Assembly (NCBI GenBank): GCA_027313705.1
Contig: DAHVDE010000064.1
Coordinates: forward strand, 1 to 46,082
DNA: 46,082 nucleotides
From: Actinomycetota bacterium
GTDB taxonomy: Bacteria; Actinomycetota; Actinomycetes; Streptosporangiales; Streptosporangiaceae
Direction: 5' to 3'
Shown: in pieces, positions 25,289 to 32,041 of the stretch
How the letters are laid out: each line of letters starts with the position of its first letter
How positions within the stretch are numbered: position 1 is the first letter of the stretch
Notes under the pieces: model-generated
Told to the model about the DNA's origin: nothing
Databases searched by the model: none
What the model saw: only the letters and a program-made list of their open reading frames with translations
Program-made: the position numbers and the translations under genes

Positions 25289-26398
25289 ATGACGCGGAGC
25301 GGTCTGGCGAGATGGGGCGCAAGCTGGCTCATCTGGGTGGCGGTGATTTGCCTGCTTGGCTGTTATGACGCGCCGACCGCTGCGGCCGTCAGCCGTTCAC
25401 CGGGTGGCGGCACCCGGACCGGCTTGCGCACCGGCAAGCGCGACTCGCTCGTTTCGGTGTCCTGCACCAGCACGGCGAACTGCGTGGCGCTCGGAACCTA
25501 CGTGAGTCAGCGCGGTGTCGCCGCGACGATGTCGCTCCGGTGGGATGGGCATGCCTGGGCCGTGACCGGCGACTTGCCAGAGCCGGTACGGGACGTGTCG
25601 TGCACCAGTTTCGCCTTCTGCATGGCCGTGGGCGCCGCGGCGGGCGCCGAGGGCGTCGTGCTGCGGTGGAACGGTTTTACCTGGTCTTCCGCCGCCCAGG
25701 TCGGCATCTTGCTCGGCAGCGTGTCCTGCACCAGCCGCGACTTTTGCATGGCGATCGGCTGGAACGGCTCGTCATATTCGTGGACCGGCCGCAAGTGGGT
25801 GGATCAGTCGGCCACGTCACAGGTCAACGGCGATCACCTCACGCTGAGCAGCGTGGCCTGCGCGTCGCCCGGCCTCTGCAACACGGCAGGGGTGTACTTC
25901 TACACCGATTGCGTCTCCTGCAATCAGTGCTCAGGCTGCAACGACACTTACGCGGTCACCGAGGAATGGAACGGCGCGAGTTGGGATCCGAACACCAGCA
26001 GTGCGACTTTGGCGGGCGGCGCCATATCTTGCCCGACAACGACGTTCTGCCTCGATGTCATCGCCAGCGGGCCGAGCAGCCGGGCATGGACCTGGGTCAA
26101 CGGCCACTGGCGACGGCGCAAAGGCGCCCTGCCCGCGGGCTTGACCACTGTTTCCTGCGCGAGCGCCACCAGTTGCCTGGCCGGCGGAGGAAGCGTCGTC
26201 GAGCGCTGGAACGGCAAGACCTGGACCCGGCGCGCGGCTCCGTGGACGGGCGGCGGGCTGGCCAAGATCTCCTGCGCGAAGCTTGGCCGGGCTCAGCGCA
26301 GGCTATGGTGCATGGCCGTCGGCACGGTCGGCCATCAGGTCAGGTCCGCCTACTGGTACAACGGACGATGGCACCGGGTGGTCACCCGCAACCCCTAG
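25289..26398 (+). CDS. Secreted Cys-rich repeat protein, probable beta-propeller lipoprotein
   Basis: A 369-residue exported protein of unrecognised family. A GGAAGGTGG site precedes the ATG. The N-terminus is a signal peptide ending LLGCYD, a possible though non-ideal lipobox. The body repeats a unit of about 45 residues with the pattern 'VSCTS...FCMAVG......LRWNG..W' (for example SVSCTSTANCVALG, DVSCTSFAFCMAVG, SVSCTSRDFCMAIG), so each blade probably has an internal disulfide. One unit carries CVSCNQCSGC, a CxxCxxCxxC cluster that could hold metal or extra disulfides. Repeats ending in W-x-G-x-x-W recall beta-propellers. No function can be assigned. Confidence 0.75.
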   Translation: MTRSGLARWGASWLIWVAVICLLGCYDAPTAAAVSRSPGGGTRTGLRTGKRDSLVSVSCTSTANCVALGTYVSQRGVAATMSLRWDGHAWAVTGDLPEPVRDVSCTSFAFCMAVGAAAGAEGVVLRWNGFTWSSAAQVGILLGSVSCTSRDFCMAIGWNGSSYSWTGRKWVDQSATSQVNGDHLTLSSVACASPGLCNTAGVYFYTDCVSCNQCSGCNDTYAVTEEWNGASWDPNTSSATLAGGAISCPTTTFCLDVIASGPSSRAWTWVNGHWRRRKGALPAGLTTVSCASATSCLAGGGSVVERWNGKTWTRRAAPWTGGGLAKISCAKLGRAQRRLWCMAVGTVGHQVRSAYWYNGRWHRVVTRNP

Positions 26399-26402
26399 CC
26401 GG

Positions 26403-26831
26403 CTATCCGAGGGTGGAATGAATGATCTTCGGAGCCCCGGCGCTGTGGAAGTAGATGCCGGGATAAGGCCGAGTCCAGAACACGCCGCTCGGGTTCTTGC
26501 GCAGCGTTGAGTATTCGATGGTCAACGTGCCGGTGTTGTTGTCGCTGACGAAGAAGATCGCGCCGCCGCTACCGCCGCCTGCGGTGCCACGGTTGGGCGG
26601 GTTCGCGCCGTATCCGATCGCCTTGTTGCCGGTCATGACGCTGTCGTAGACCTGCCAGGACACGCCAATGCTCGACAGCGCGCTCCCGTTGGAGCACCGC
26701 CCGCCGCGGAAGGTGTCGCGGGTGATGTAGACGGGCCGGTTGCGCCACTGGCCGAGTACCCGGATCGCCGCGCCGCCGAGGTCGGGACCCGATCTGTAGC
26801 ACTGATTGCCGACGAAAGCCGAGTTGACCAC
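26403..26831 (-). pseudogene. C-terminal remnant of a right-handed parallel beta-helix protein
   Basis: The 142-residue frame starts at a GTG directly after an in-frame TAG, has no ribosome site and no signal peptide. Its content is typical of the last coils of a surface beta-helix: NSAFVGNQC, AIRVLG, ITRDTFRGGRCSNGSAL, YDSVMTGNKA, GGGSGGAIFF and LTIEYSTLRKNPSG. Full-length relatives are several hundred residues and begin with a signal peptide. No matching coils were seen in the other frames upstream (26832-26955), so the 5' part seems deleted rather than frameshifted. Confidence 0.6.
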
Positions 26832-26955
26832 CTAGCACTATGCCAAAACCACGCATGAGCCGCATAGCGCACCATGTTAACTTCCTGGCGACCGTTTCAG
26901 GTGCGAAACACCTCGCCAGCCGGGTCGGCTGCGGCTCGAATGCCGTTGCGCAGCC

Positions 26956-27007
26956 CCCACGATCATGCAACGTGGGCGTGATAGCGCCCGCGTTGTCACA
27001 TCGTGGG
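26956..27007. repeat. Large inverted repeat built from two copies of the dispersed intergenic repeat
   Basis: Two 23-base arms (26956-26978 and 26985-27007) flank the 6-base loop TGATAG; 18 of 23 positions pair. Each arm starts CCCACGAT and contains CAACG, and both match the single copy at 11158-11176. The right arm runs over the stop codon and last codons of the minus-strand spermidine-synthase-like gene. It may act as a transcription terminator. Confidence 0.75.
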
Positions 27008-27889
27008 CTTCGGGTTCATGGCGAAGAGGGAGGGTGGGGGCGGGGGGGATGGCTGGGGGGAAGCGTCGGTGATCGGGCGGGCACCGGCCGCGAACTGGGT
27101 GAGTTCATCGTCGCTGATCAGCCGGCCGGGCAGCGGATCGGCGCCGACCCGGCGGCAAAGGGTGGCCACCGGCAGCGGCTGCCGCGAGGCGGCAAGCACC
27201 AGGTTGCCGAACCTGCGGCCCTTGAGCACGGCCGGCTCCGCGATCAGGCAGGCGTGGCCGAACTCGGCCAGCACGGTCGCCACCCGCGCTCGGGTGTGAG
27301 CCAGCGGCGGTCCGTCGCCGACGTTGGCGGCATAGACGCCTGCCCCGGTCAGGGCCCCCCCGGCCGCCCGCACTACTTCGGCCGAGGTGAGGTGCGCGGC
27401 CGTGGTCGCCCCGGCGAAGACATCCATGACCACCAGGTCGAAGGACGCGGGCCTGACCTGCTCGAGGATCGTGCGAGCGTCGCCGGTGCGCACCCGAACC
27501 CTTACCCGGCTTCGGCCGCCAGGCAGTTCGAGCGGCAGCCTTCGCCTTACCAGTTCGGTGAGCGAGGCGTCGATCTCCGCCGCCACCTGCCAGGACGCCG
27601 GCCTGGTCGCGCTCACGTACCTGGCCAGCGTCAGGGCGCCGCCGCCCAGGTGCAGTACCCGCAGCGGCACTCCAGGCTCGGCCATCAGGTCGACCAGATG
27701 CCCGAGCCGCCTGACGTACTCGAACTCCAGGTAGGTCGGATCGTCGAGGTCGACGTGGGACTGAGGGGTGCCGTTCACTAGCAGCGTCCACGCCCTTGGC
27801 CGGTCGCAATCGGGCTTGAGCTCGGCCAGGCCGCCGTCGACGGGTGCGGTGACCGCGGCCCCGCCACTGCCACCCTTCCGATGCGACAT
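26996..27889 (-). CDS. Spermidine synthase-like methyltransferase-fold protein
   Basis: A 297-residue soluble protein with the Rossmann core of polyamine synthases: YLEFEYVRRLGHLVDLM, LRVLHLGGGALTLARYV (the nucleoside-site glycine loop), AAEIDASLTELVRRR, a TGDARTILEQ segment and DLVVMDVFAG. Many such proteins lack true polyamine activity; several catalytic Asp positions are not clearly present here. ATG 27889 has GGAG 9 bases before it; ATG 27907 is 6 codons longer without a site. The last 20 or so residues (SPQPSPPPPPSLF...) come from a G-rich tract and a dispersed repeat, so the C-terminus is probably a late addition. Confidence 0.82.
   Translation of the reverse strand: MSHRKGGSGGAAVTAPVDGGLAELKPDCDRPRAWTLLVNGTPQSHVDLDDPTYLEFEYVRRLGHLVDLMAEPGVPLRVLHLGGGALTLARYVSATRPASWQVAAEIDASLTELVRRRLPLELPGGRSRVRVRVRTGDARTILEQVRPASFDLVVMDVFAGATTAAHLTSAEVVRAAGGALTGAGVYAANVGDGPPLAHTRARVATVLAEFGHACLIAEPAVLKGRRFGNLVLAASRQPLPVATLCRRVGADPLPGRLISDDELTQFAAGARPITDASPQPSPPPPPSLFAMNPKPTM
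27028..27060 (+). other. G-rich tract with G-quadruplex potential in the 3' end of the spermidine-synthase-like gene
   Basis: Five runs of three to seven G on the plus strand (27028-27030, 27032-27034, 27036-27040, 27042-27048, 27055-27060) lie 20 bases after the repeat arm ending at 27007. On the minus strand the tract encodes the poly-proline tail. The same order, repeat then G-tract, is found at 11158-11243. Confidence 0.65.
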
Positions 27890-27946
27890 ACCCCCATTCT
27901 CCGTCATGGTCCCCGTACCCAGGATCAGGCCGGGCGGCTCTAGTAT

Positions 27947-29155
27947 TTGCCAAGCCCGTCACTACCGGCCGGCCGGACGACATACCTGCCAGGGGACGAC
28001 ATAGCCCGCGAGACCGCCGCCTTGAGCGAGCTCGTCGGGCGCGGCATGACGGTCGCGCTCGGCGACGGGTTCGGCGCGCCTCGTGAGGTTTTCCGTGAGC
28101 TCAGCCTGGCGGCGGCCAGGCATGGCGATGTCAGGCTCGTGCTCGGCTGGATGCCTGTCGCCGCCCGTGGTCTTGACTTCGCCGCGTTCGCGGATGTCAG
28201 GACCTACCTGCCTGGCTGGGGCCTGCGAGCGATGACAGAAAGCGGGCAGGTCAACGCCGCTTCGGTGCGGCTTAGCGCGATGCCTGCCATGCTGCACGGG
28301 CCCTGGCGGCCCGGCCTCCTGGTCACCACCCTCGTCGAGGTTCCTGGCGGGTACGCATTCGGAACCGAGGTCTCCTGGCAGCGGGCTGCCATCGCGGCCG
28401 GCGCCCGGGTGGCGGCGATCGTGTCTCGTCGGGCACCGCATGCCGATGCGGGGCGGCCGCTGCCGGCCGGCCAGGTGATCGTGATCGGCCAGAGCCACCA
28501 GCCGCCTGGCGACCTTCCTCCGGCTGTGCTTGGCCAGGAACACGAAGCCATCGCCGAGCGGATCGGATCGCTGATCGTGCCGAACGCGCGGCTTCAAGTC
28601 GGCCCCTCGCCGGTAGCTACCGCGCTGCTGCGCAGGCTCAGGGTGCCTGTGCGGCTCGATACGGGCATCTTGCCAGAAGCGGTGGTGGACCTCGACAGGC
28701 GCGGGCTGCTGGTCGGGGATCCGGTGGCCACTTACCTCGCCGGGGGGCCTGCGCTCTACGACTGGGCCGACGGGCGGCCATTGCTGCACCCGGTCGAGTA
28801 CACCCACGACCTCGGCAGGCTATCGGCCGACCCGCTCTTCGCGGTCAACACGGCGGTGGAGATCGACCTTGACGGTCAGGTCAACGTCGAGGGCACCGCG
28901 ACGTCCTTCGTCGGCGGTGTCGGCGGGCACCCGGACTATGCGGTCGCCGCGACCCGCTCGATCGGAGGACTGAGCATCATCGCGGTGCCCTCCGCGCACA
29001 AGGGCAGGGCGGTGCTAGTGCCCAGTTTGTCCCGGCCGGTGTCGACTCCCGCCCACGATGTGGACATCGTGGTAACCGAGCGCGGCCTGGCCGACTTGCG
29101 CGGCTTGACCAGGCAGGAGCGGCGTGCGGCGCTGGCGGGCCTCTGGGGCCGCTAG
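27947..29155 (+). CDS. Acetyl-CoA hydrolase/CoA-transferase family protein
   Basis: About 402 residues, of the family of 4-hydroxybutyrate/acetate CoA-transferases. The N-terminal part reads ELVGRGMTVALGDGFGAPREVFREL, the usual first glycine-rich element. The C-terminal domain has NTAVEIDLDGQVNVEGTATSFVGGVGGHPDYAVAA and HDVDIVVTERGLADLRGLT, strongly typical of acetyl-CoA hydrolase C-terminal domains. Some family members run to 430-500 residues, so this one is short at the N-terminus. The start is uncertain: TTG 27947 is the first possible codon but lies directly on a TAGTAT -10-like sequence (27941-27946), and no ribosome site was found; TTG 28022 is an alternative. The acyl-CoA substrate is unknown. 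Confidence 0.8.
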   Translation: MPSPSLPAGRTTYLPGDDIARETAALSELVGRGMTVALGDGFGAPREVFRELSLAAARHGDVRLVLGWMPVAARGLDFAAFADVRTYLPGWGLRAMTESGQVNAASVRLSAMPAMLHGPWRPGLLVTTLVEVPGGYAFGTEVSWQRAAIAAGARVAAIVSRRAPHADAGRPLPAGQVIVIGQSHQPPGDLPPAVLGQEHEAIAERIGSLIVPNARLQVGPSPVATALLRRLRVPVRLDTGILPEAVVDLDRRGLLVGDPVATYLAGGPALYDWADGRPLLHPVEYTHDLGRLSADPLFAVNTAVEIDLDGQVNVEGTATSFVGGVGGHPDYAVAATRSIGGLSIIAVPSAHKGRAVLVPSLSRPVSTPAHDVDIVVTERGLADLRGLTRQERRAALAGLWGR

Positions 29156-29178
29156 CGCCGGTTATCCGGTGCTTTCTT

Positions 29179-30081
29179 TCAGATCTCGGCGAGTATTTCC
29201 TCGATGAACCTGGCGGAGTTCGCCGGCGTCAGCGCATCGGCGCTGAGCCGGTTCATGACTTCGAGGTAATGGTCGACATCCTGGCGGGATTCCAGGTACA
29301 GGGCGCTGGTCAGTTGCTCGACGTAGACCACGTCGGGAAGGTCGGGCTCACCGAAGCGCAGGATCGCGAAGGTGCCGCTGGCGGCCGCGTGGCCGCCGTG
29401 GTCGAAAGGCACGACCTGGAGGGTCACGAACGGCAGGCCGCCGACCTCGGTGAGGTGCTTGAGTTGGGCCCGCATGACTTCCCGGCCGCCGACCGGACGC
29501 CGAAGTGCCGCCTCGTCCATGATCGACCAGACTCTCGGCGGCGCGGGACTTCGAAGGAGTTCCTGGCGGCGCATGCGGAGGCTAACCCGGCGCTCGATCT
29601 CGGCCGGGGGCGCCGCCTTGTGCCCGAGCAGCGTGACGGCGCGGGCGTAGTCCTCGGTCTGGAACAGGCCCTGCACGAACTGGATCTCAAAGGTCCTGAT
29701 CACCGAGGCGGCGGCTTCAAGCCCTAGGTACATCTCGAACCAGTCGGGCATGATGTCGCTGTACTTGGCCCACCAGCCTGGAGCGTTGGCCCGCCTGGCG
29801 AGTTCAAGCGTGCCCTGCCGTTCGTCCTCGTTCGTGATGCCGTACAAAGTCAGCAGGTCAGCGATATCCCGGTCCTTGAAGCTCACCCGCCCGTTCTCCA
29901 TGCGGCTGATCTTGGACCGGGACCCGCGAATTTCGTACCCGGCTTGATCGGGAGTGATGCCGGCTGCTTCACGCAGCCGGCGCAACTGACTGCCGAGAAG
30001 CATCCGCAAGACGGTAGCGTCGGCTCGCGGCTGCCTGGCAAAGATGCCTGGCTGCTCGCTATCCGGGCTGCCCGCTTCCAT
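29179..30081 (-). CDS. XRE-family regulator with DUF5753 domain (WhiJ/Scr1-type)
   Basis: A 300-residue protein. ATG 30079-30081 has GGAG 5 bases before it, better than TTG 30093. Residues about 20-80 form a Cro/CI helix-turn-helix (LRRLREAAGITPDQAGYEIRGSRSKISRMENGRVS). The rest is DUF5753, with EAAASVIRTFEIQFVQGLFQTEDYARAV, a WSIMDEAALRRPVGG segment and LPFVTLQVVPFDHGGHAAASG. In Streptomyces these regulators pair with small DUF397 proteins and influence development. The DUF397 gene lies 49 bases upstream on the same strand. Databases sometimes label the pair antitoxin-like, without proof of toxin activity. Confidence 0.93.
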   Translation of the reverse strand: MEAGSPDSEQPGIFARQPRADATVLRMLLGSQLRRLREAAGITPDQAGYEIRGSRSKISRMENGRVSFKDRDIADLLTLYGITNEDERQGTLELARRANAPGWWAKYSDIMPDWFEMYLGLEAAASVIRTFEIQFVQGLFQTEDYARAVTLLGHKAAPPAEIERRVSLRMRRQELLRSPAPPRVWSIMDEAALRRPVGGREVMRAQLKHLTEVGGLPFVTLQVVPFDHGGHAAASGTFAILRFGEPDLPDVVYVEQLTSALYLESRQDVDHYLEVMNRLSADALTPANSARFIEEILAEI

Positions 30082-30130
30082 GTTGCTCCCCAACCAGAAC
30101 CGACCTCCGGGGCAAACCTTACCTATATCG

Positions 30131-30364
30131 TCACGCGACGCCCGAGCACAAGTCGTCGAACTCGCCGTTCTTCGCGCCAGCCAGGAAAGCGGCTATCTCC
30201 GCCCGGCGGTACACCAGTGCCGGACCATTAGGGTAGCGGGAATTCCTGACGGCGACGTCGCCATCAGGTAGTGCCGCCACCTCAACGCAACTGCCGCTCG
30301 GATTGCTTGCACTGCTCTTTCGCCACGTCGCCGCGATGCGGTCGGCTGGCGTGCCGTTCCTCAT
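30131..30364 (-). CDS. DUF397 domain protein, partner of the XRE-DUF5753 regulator
   Basis: A 77-residue protein of the DUF397 family, with TWRKSSASNPSGSCVEVAALPDG, then VAVRNSRYPNGPALVY and an AEIAAFLAGAKNGEFDDL end. The family is nearly restricted to actinomycetes and is generally encoded beside XRE-DUF5753 regulators, as here. Together they are thought to act as a regulator and its modulator. A 24-bp palindrome about 140 bases upstream (30507-30530) is the likely control site. Confidence 0.93.
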   Translation of the reverse strand: MRNGTPADRIAATWRKSSASNPSGSCVEVAALPDGDVAVRNSRYPNGPALVYRRAEIAAFLAGAKNGEFDDLCSGVA

Positions 30365-30506
30365 GGTGCATCGTGCCCTTTCTTCTGGCCTGACCGGTGT
30401 TCACCAGCCTGGCCGTGCGGCAGCCGGGCCAGTCAGTCCGAACCCGCGTCTCGCCGGCTTGGATCAGGATAGCTGGCTCAGTGCACAGTGCAGATGATTT
30501 GTGCTG

Positions 30507-30530
30507 AGGCACTTGCATATGCCTGTGCCT
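30507..30530. promoter_or_regulatory. 24-bp palindrome upstream of the DUF397/XRE pair, candidate operator
   Basis: AGGCACTTGCATATGCCTGT followed by GCCT pairs at 10 of 12 positions about a GCATATGC centre. It is the most symmetric sequence in the region between DUF397 and the next gene. Its place upstream of the XRE operon suggests autoregulation. No other copy was noticed in the window. Confidence 0.5.
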
Positions 30531-30581
30531 ATATCGCATGCTGTAGCCAGAGTGCTGGTGATCCAGGCTGCGGGGGGCACG

Positions 30582-30640
30582 GCCGGGTTTCGCTTGCCTT
30601 GGCGTGACCATGGGGGGGGCGCCGGCCAGCGAAACCCGGC
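30582..30640 (-). terminator. Stem-loop terminator after the DUF1707 gene
   Basis: GCCGGGTTTCGCT (30582-30594) pairs perfectly with 30628-30640 over 13 bp, with a 33-base G-rich loop. On the minus strand it begins 20 bases after the DUF1707 stop codon and precedes the DUF397 promoter region, so it insulates the two operons. Confidence 0.7.
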
Positions 30641-30659
30641 TGCTCGCTGACTGCAACGG

Positions 30660-31190
30660 CTACCAGCGAGACCACCGGTCAGGCGGGCCGAAGCCGCCGT
30701 GGTGATGGTGCCAGTGGCGGATGCCCGCGTGGCCGTGTTCCCTGTCGCGCCTCGCCAGGTGGAAGAGCCTCGCGGCGGTGAAGGCGAAGAGGCCGAAGCA
30801 GGCCAGCACCGCCAGCAAGGTGAGTACCGCCACCTTCACCGCGACTCCGATCGCGCCGCCTGAGGCGACCAAGGCGAAAAAGAACCCGAGCAGCATCAGC
30901 GGCAGCAGCCGGGGACGACGCCGCGGGTACCGGGCAGCCGGATAGGCACGTCTGGGGCCGGCCGGCCAGGAGCCCGGGCCTGGCGCTGGTCCTGCCGAGG
31001 TGCGCGCCGGCCAGGGCTCAGGCAAGTCGGTCATCAGGTGCCGCAGGTCACCCAGTGTCTTCGCCCCCAGCGCCGCGCTGATCCGTTCCTCCATTTCGTC
31101 CTGGGTGAGCCTGCCTTCCGCGTAGTGCTCGCGGAGCCTGGCGGTTACCTGGTCACGATCCGCGTCTGAAGCCCGCATCCGATCGTCCAT
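30660..31190 (-). CDS. DUF1707 membrane protein
   Basis: A 176-residue protein. AGGAGG stands about 9 bases before the ATG. Residues about 4-56 are the DUF1707 (SHOCT-like) domain: RASDADRDQVTARLREHYAEGRLTQDEMEERISAALGAKTLGDL. A Pro/Ala/Gly-rich linker and Arg-rich stretch lead to two adjacent membrane helices (LLPLMLLGFFFALVASGGAI and VAVLTLLAVLACFGLFAF), then a His/Gly-rich tail. Function is unknown. It lies 17 bases after the PadR gene, and PadR-DUF1707 pairs are common in actinobacteria, so PadR probably controls it. Confidence 0.88.
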   Translation of the reverse strand: MDDRMRASDADRDQVTARLREHYAEGRLTQDEMEERISAALGAKTLGDLRHLMTDLPEPWPARTSAGPAPGPGSWPAGPRRAYPAARYPRRRPRLLPLMLLGFFFALVASGGAIGVAVKVAVLTLLAVLACFGLFAFTAARLFHLARRDREHGHAGIRHWHHHHGGFGPPDRWSRW

Positions 31191-31207
31191 GCGCAGTTCG
31201 CCTCCTG

Positions 31208-31834
31208 CTACTCCTGCTCGTCGTTGTCGCCGCCGCCGCCGTCTGGCGTGAAGTCGTCGGCCAGGATCTGGTAAAGCTCACGCCTGGCTCGCTCGATCAG
31301 GCGCTCGGCCGCGAGCACCTGATCGGCTGAGCCGAGCTGCGCGACCTGCATGATGCCGCCGCCCAGCTTGGCCGCCTCCGCAAGCAGGCCAGGCACCTCC
31401 CAGGGTTCTTGCCTTTCCTGCTCAGCCATAGATTCCCAGGCGGCTCTGGCCATATCCGGGTGCTGCTCGAGGTAGTCAAGCCCGGCCCTGGTCAGGCTGA
31501 ACGTGCGCCTGCCGCCTGACTCCTCGCCTTCGATCAGCCCCTCGTCGGCGAGCTGCGACAACGCAGGGTAGACGGCACCCGGACTCGGGCGCCAGGCACC
31601 GTCGCTGCGCTCCTTGATCTCCGACATAATCTGGTATCCGGTGCGCGGACCCTCCTTGAGCAGCGCGAGGATCGCCGCGCGCACGTCACCGCGGCCCGCC
31701 TTCGAGCTTCGCTGCGCGGTCGTGGCCTGACCAGGCCAGAACCCGGCCCATGCTCCGGCATGACTGCCGCCCCAGTGCGCGTGCCCGCCGCGGCCGCCGA
31801 AGCCCCACGGGCCGATGTGCTTGCCCGATCGCAT
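31208..31834 (-). CDS. PadR-family transcriptional regulator
   Basis: A 208-residue protein. An unusual Gly/His/Trp-rich leader (about residues 1-40) precedes the PadR winged helix: VRAAILALLKEGPRTGYQIMSEI, WRPSPGAVYPALSQLADEGLIEG and RRTFSLTRAGLDYLEQH. The C-terminal half is a dimerising helical domain (Vir_act_alpha_C-like), then an acidic tail. It is first in an operon with the DUF1707 membrane protein. The His/Gly leader resembles the tail of its partner in composition. A 10-bp palindrome CGATATATCG lies 34 bases upstream. Confidence 0.9.
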   Translation of the reverse strand: MRSGKHIGPWGFGGRGGHAHWGGSHAGAWAGFWPGQATTAQRSSKAGRGDVRAAILALLKEGPRTGYQIMSEIKERSDGAWRPSPGAVYPALSQLADEGLIEGEESGGRRTFSLTRAGLDYLEQHPDMARAAWESMAEQERQEPWEVPGLLAEAAKLGGGIMQVAQLGSADQVLAAERLIERARRELYQILADDFTPDGGGGDNDEQE

Positions 31835-31868
31835 TGATCACCCGGCCCGGTCTATTCCGATACGATCA

Positions 31869-31878
31869 CGATATATCG
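31869..31878. promoter_or_regulatory. CGATATATCG palindrome, candidate PadR operator
   Basis: A perfect 10-bp palindrome 34 bases before the PadR start, with a further CGATA at 31858-31862 giving a CGATA-N11-TATCG inverted repeat. PadR proteins generally bind AT-rich inverted repeats at their own promoters. The region is shared with the divergent aldehyde dehydrogenase gene. Confidence 0.45.
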
Positions 31879-32041
31879 ACAGGCTACGTCGCGCTGTTGC
31901 GGAAGACAAGATATGACGCAAGATTCAGCCCGCCCTGTCTCAGTTCGGCGGCCCGCCAAGTGAGCGGGCTCGGCGTGGACGGCGAGGGCGGCGCGGGATT
32001 TGATAGGCGTATCACGCTTACCGCACCCCGGAGGTTTGCTC

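Noticed and set aside
26569-26970. A 133-codon minus-strand frame as the upstream half of the beta-helix gene after a frameshift
   Set aside because: Its N-terminal part (GGCATAFEPQPTRLARCFAPE) shows no beta-helix coil pattern, so a 5' deletion explains the remnant better than a frameshift.
29053-29073. CCCACGATGTGGACATCGTG, similar to the dispersed repeat
   Set aside because: It encodes the conserved AHDVDIVV segment of the acetyl-CoA hydrolase-like protein and lacks the CAACG part of the repeat, so the similarity is probably chance.
29179-30364. DUF397/XRE-DUF5753 pair as a toxin-antitoxin defence system
   Set aside because: Databases use antitoxin-like labels, but no toxin fold is present and the known Streptomyces examples are developmental regulators.
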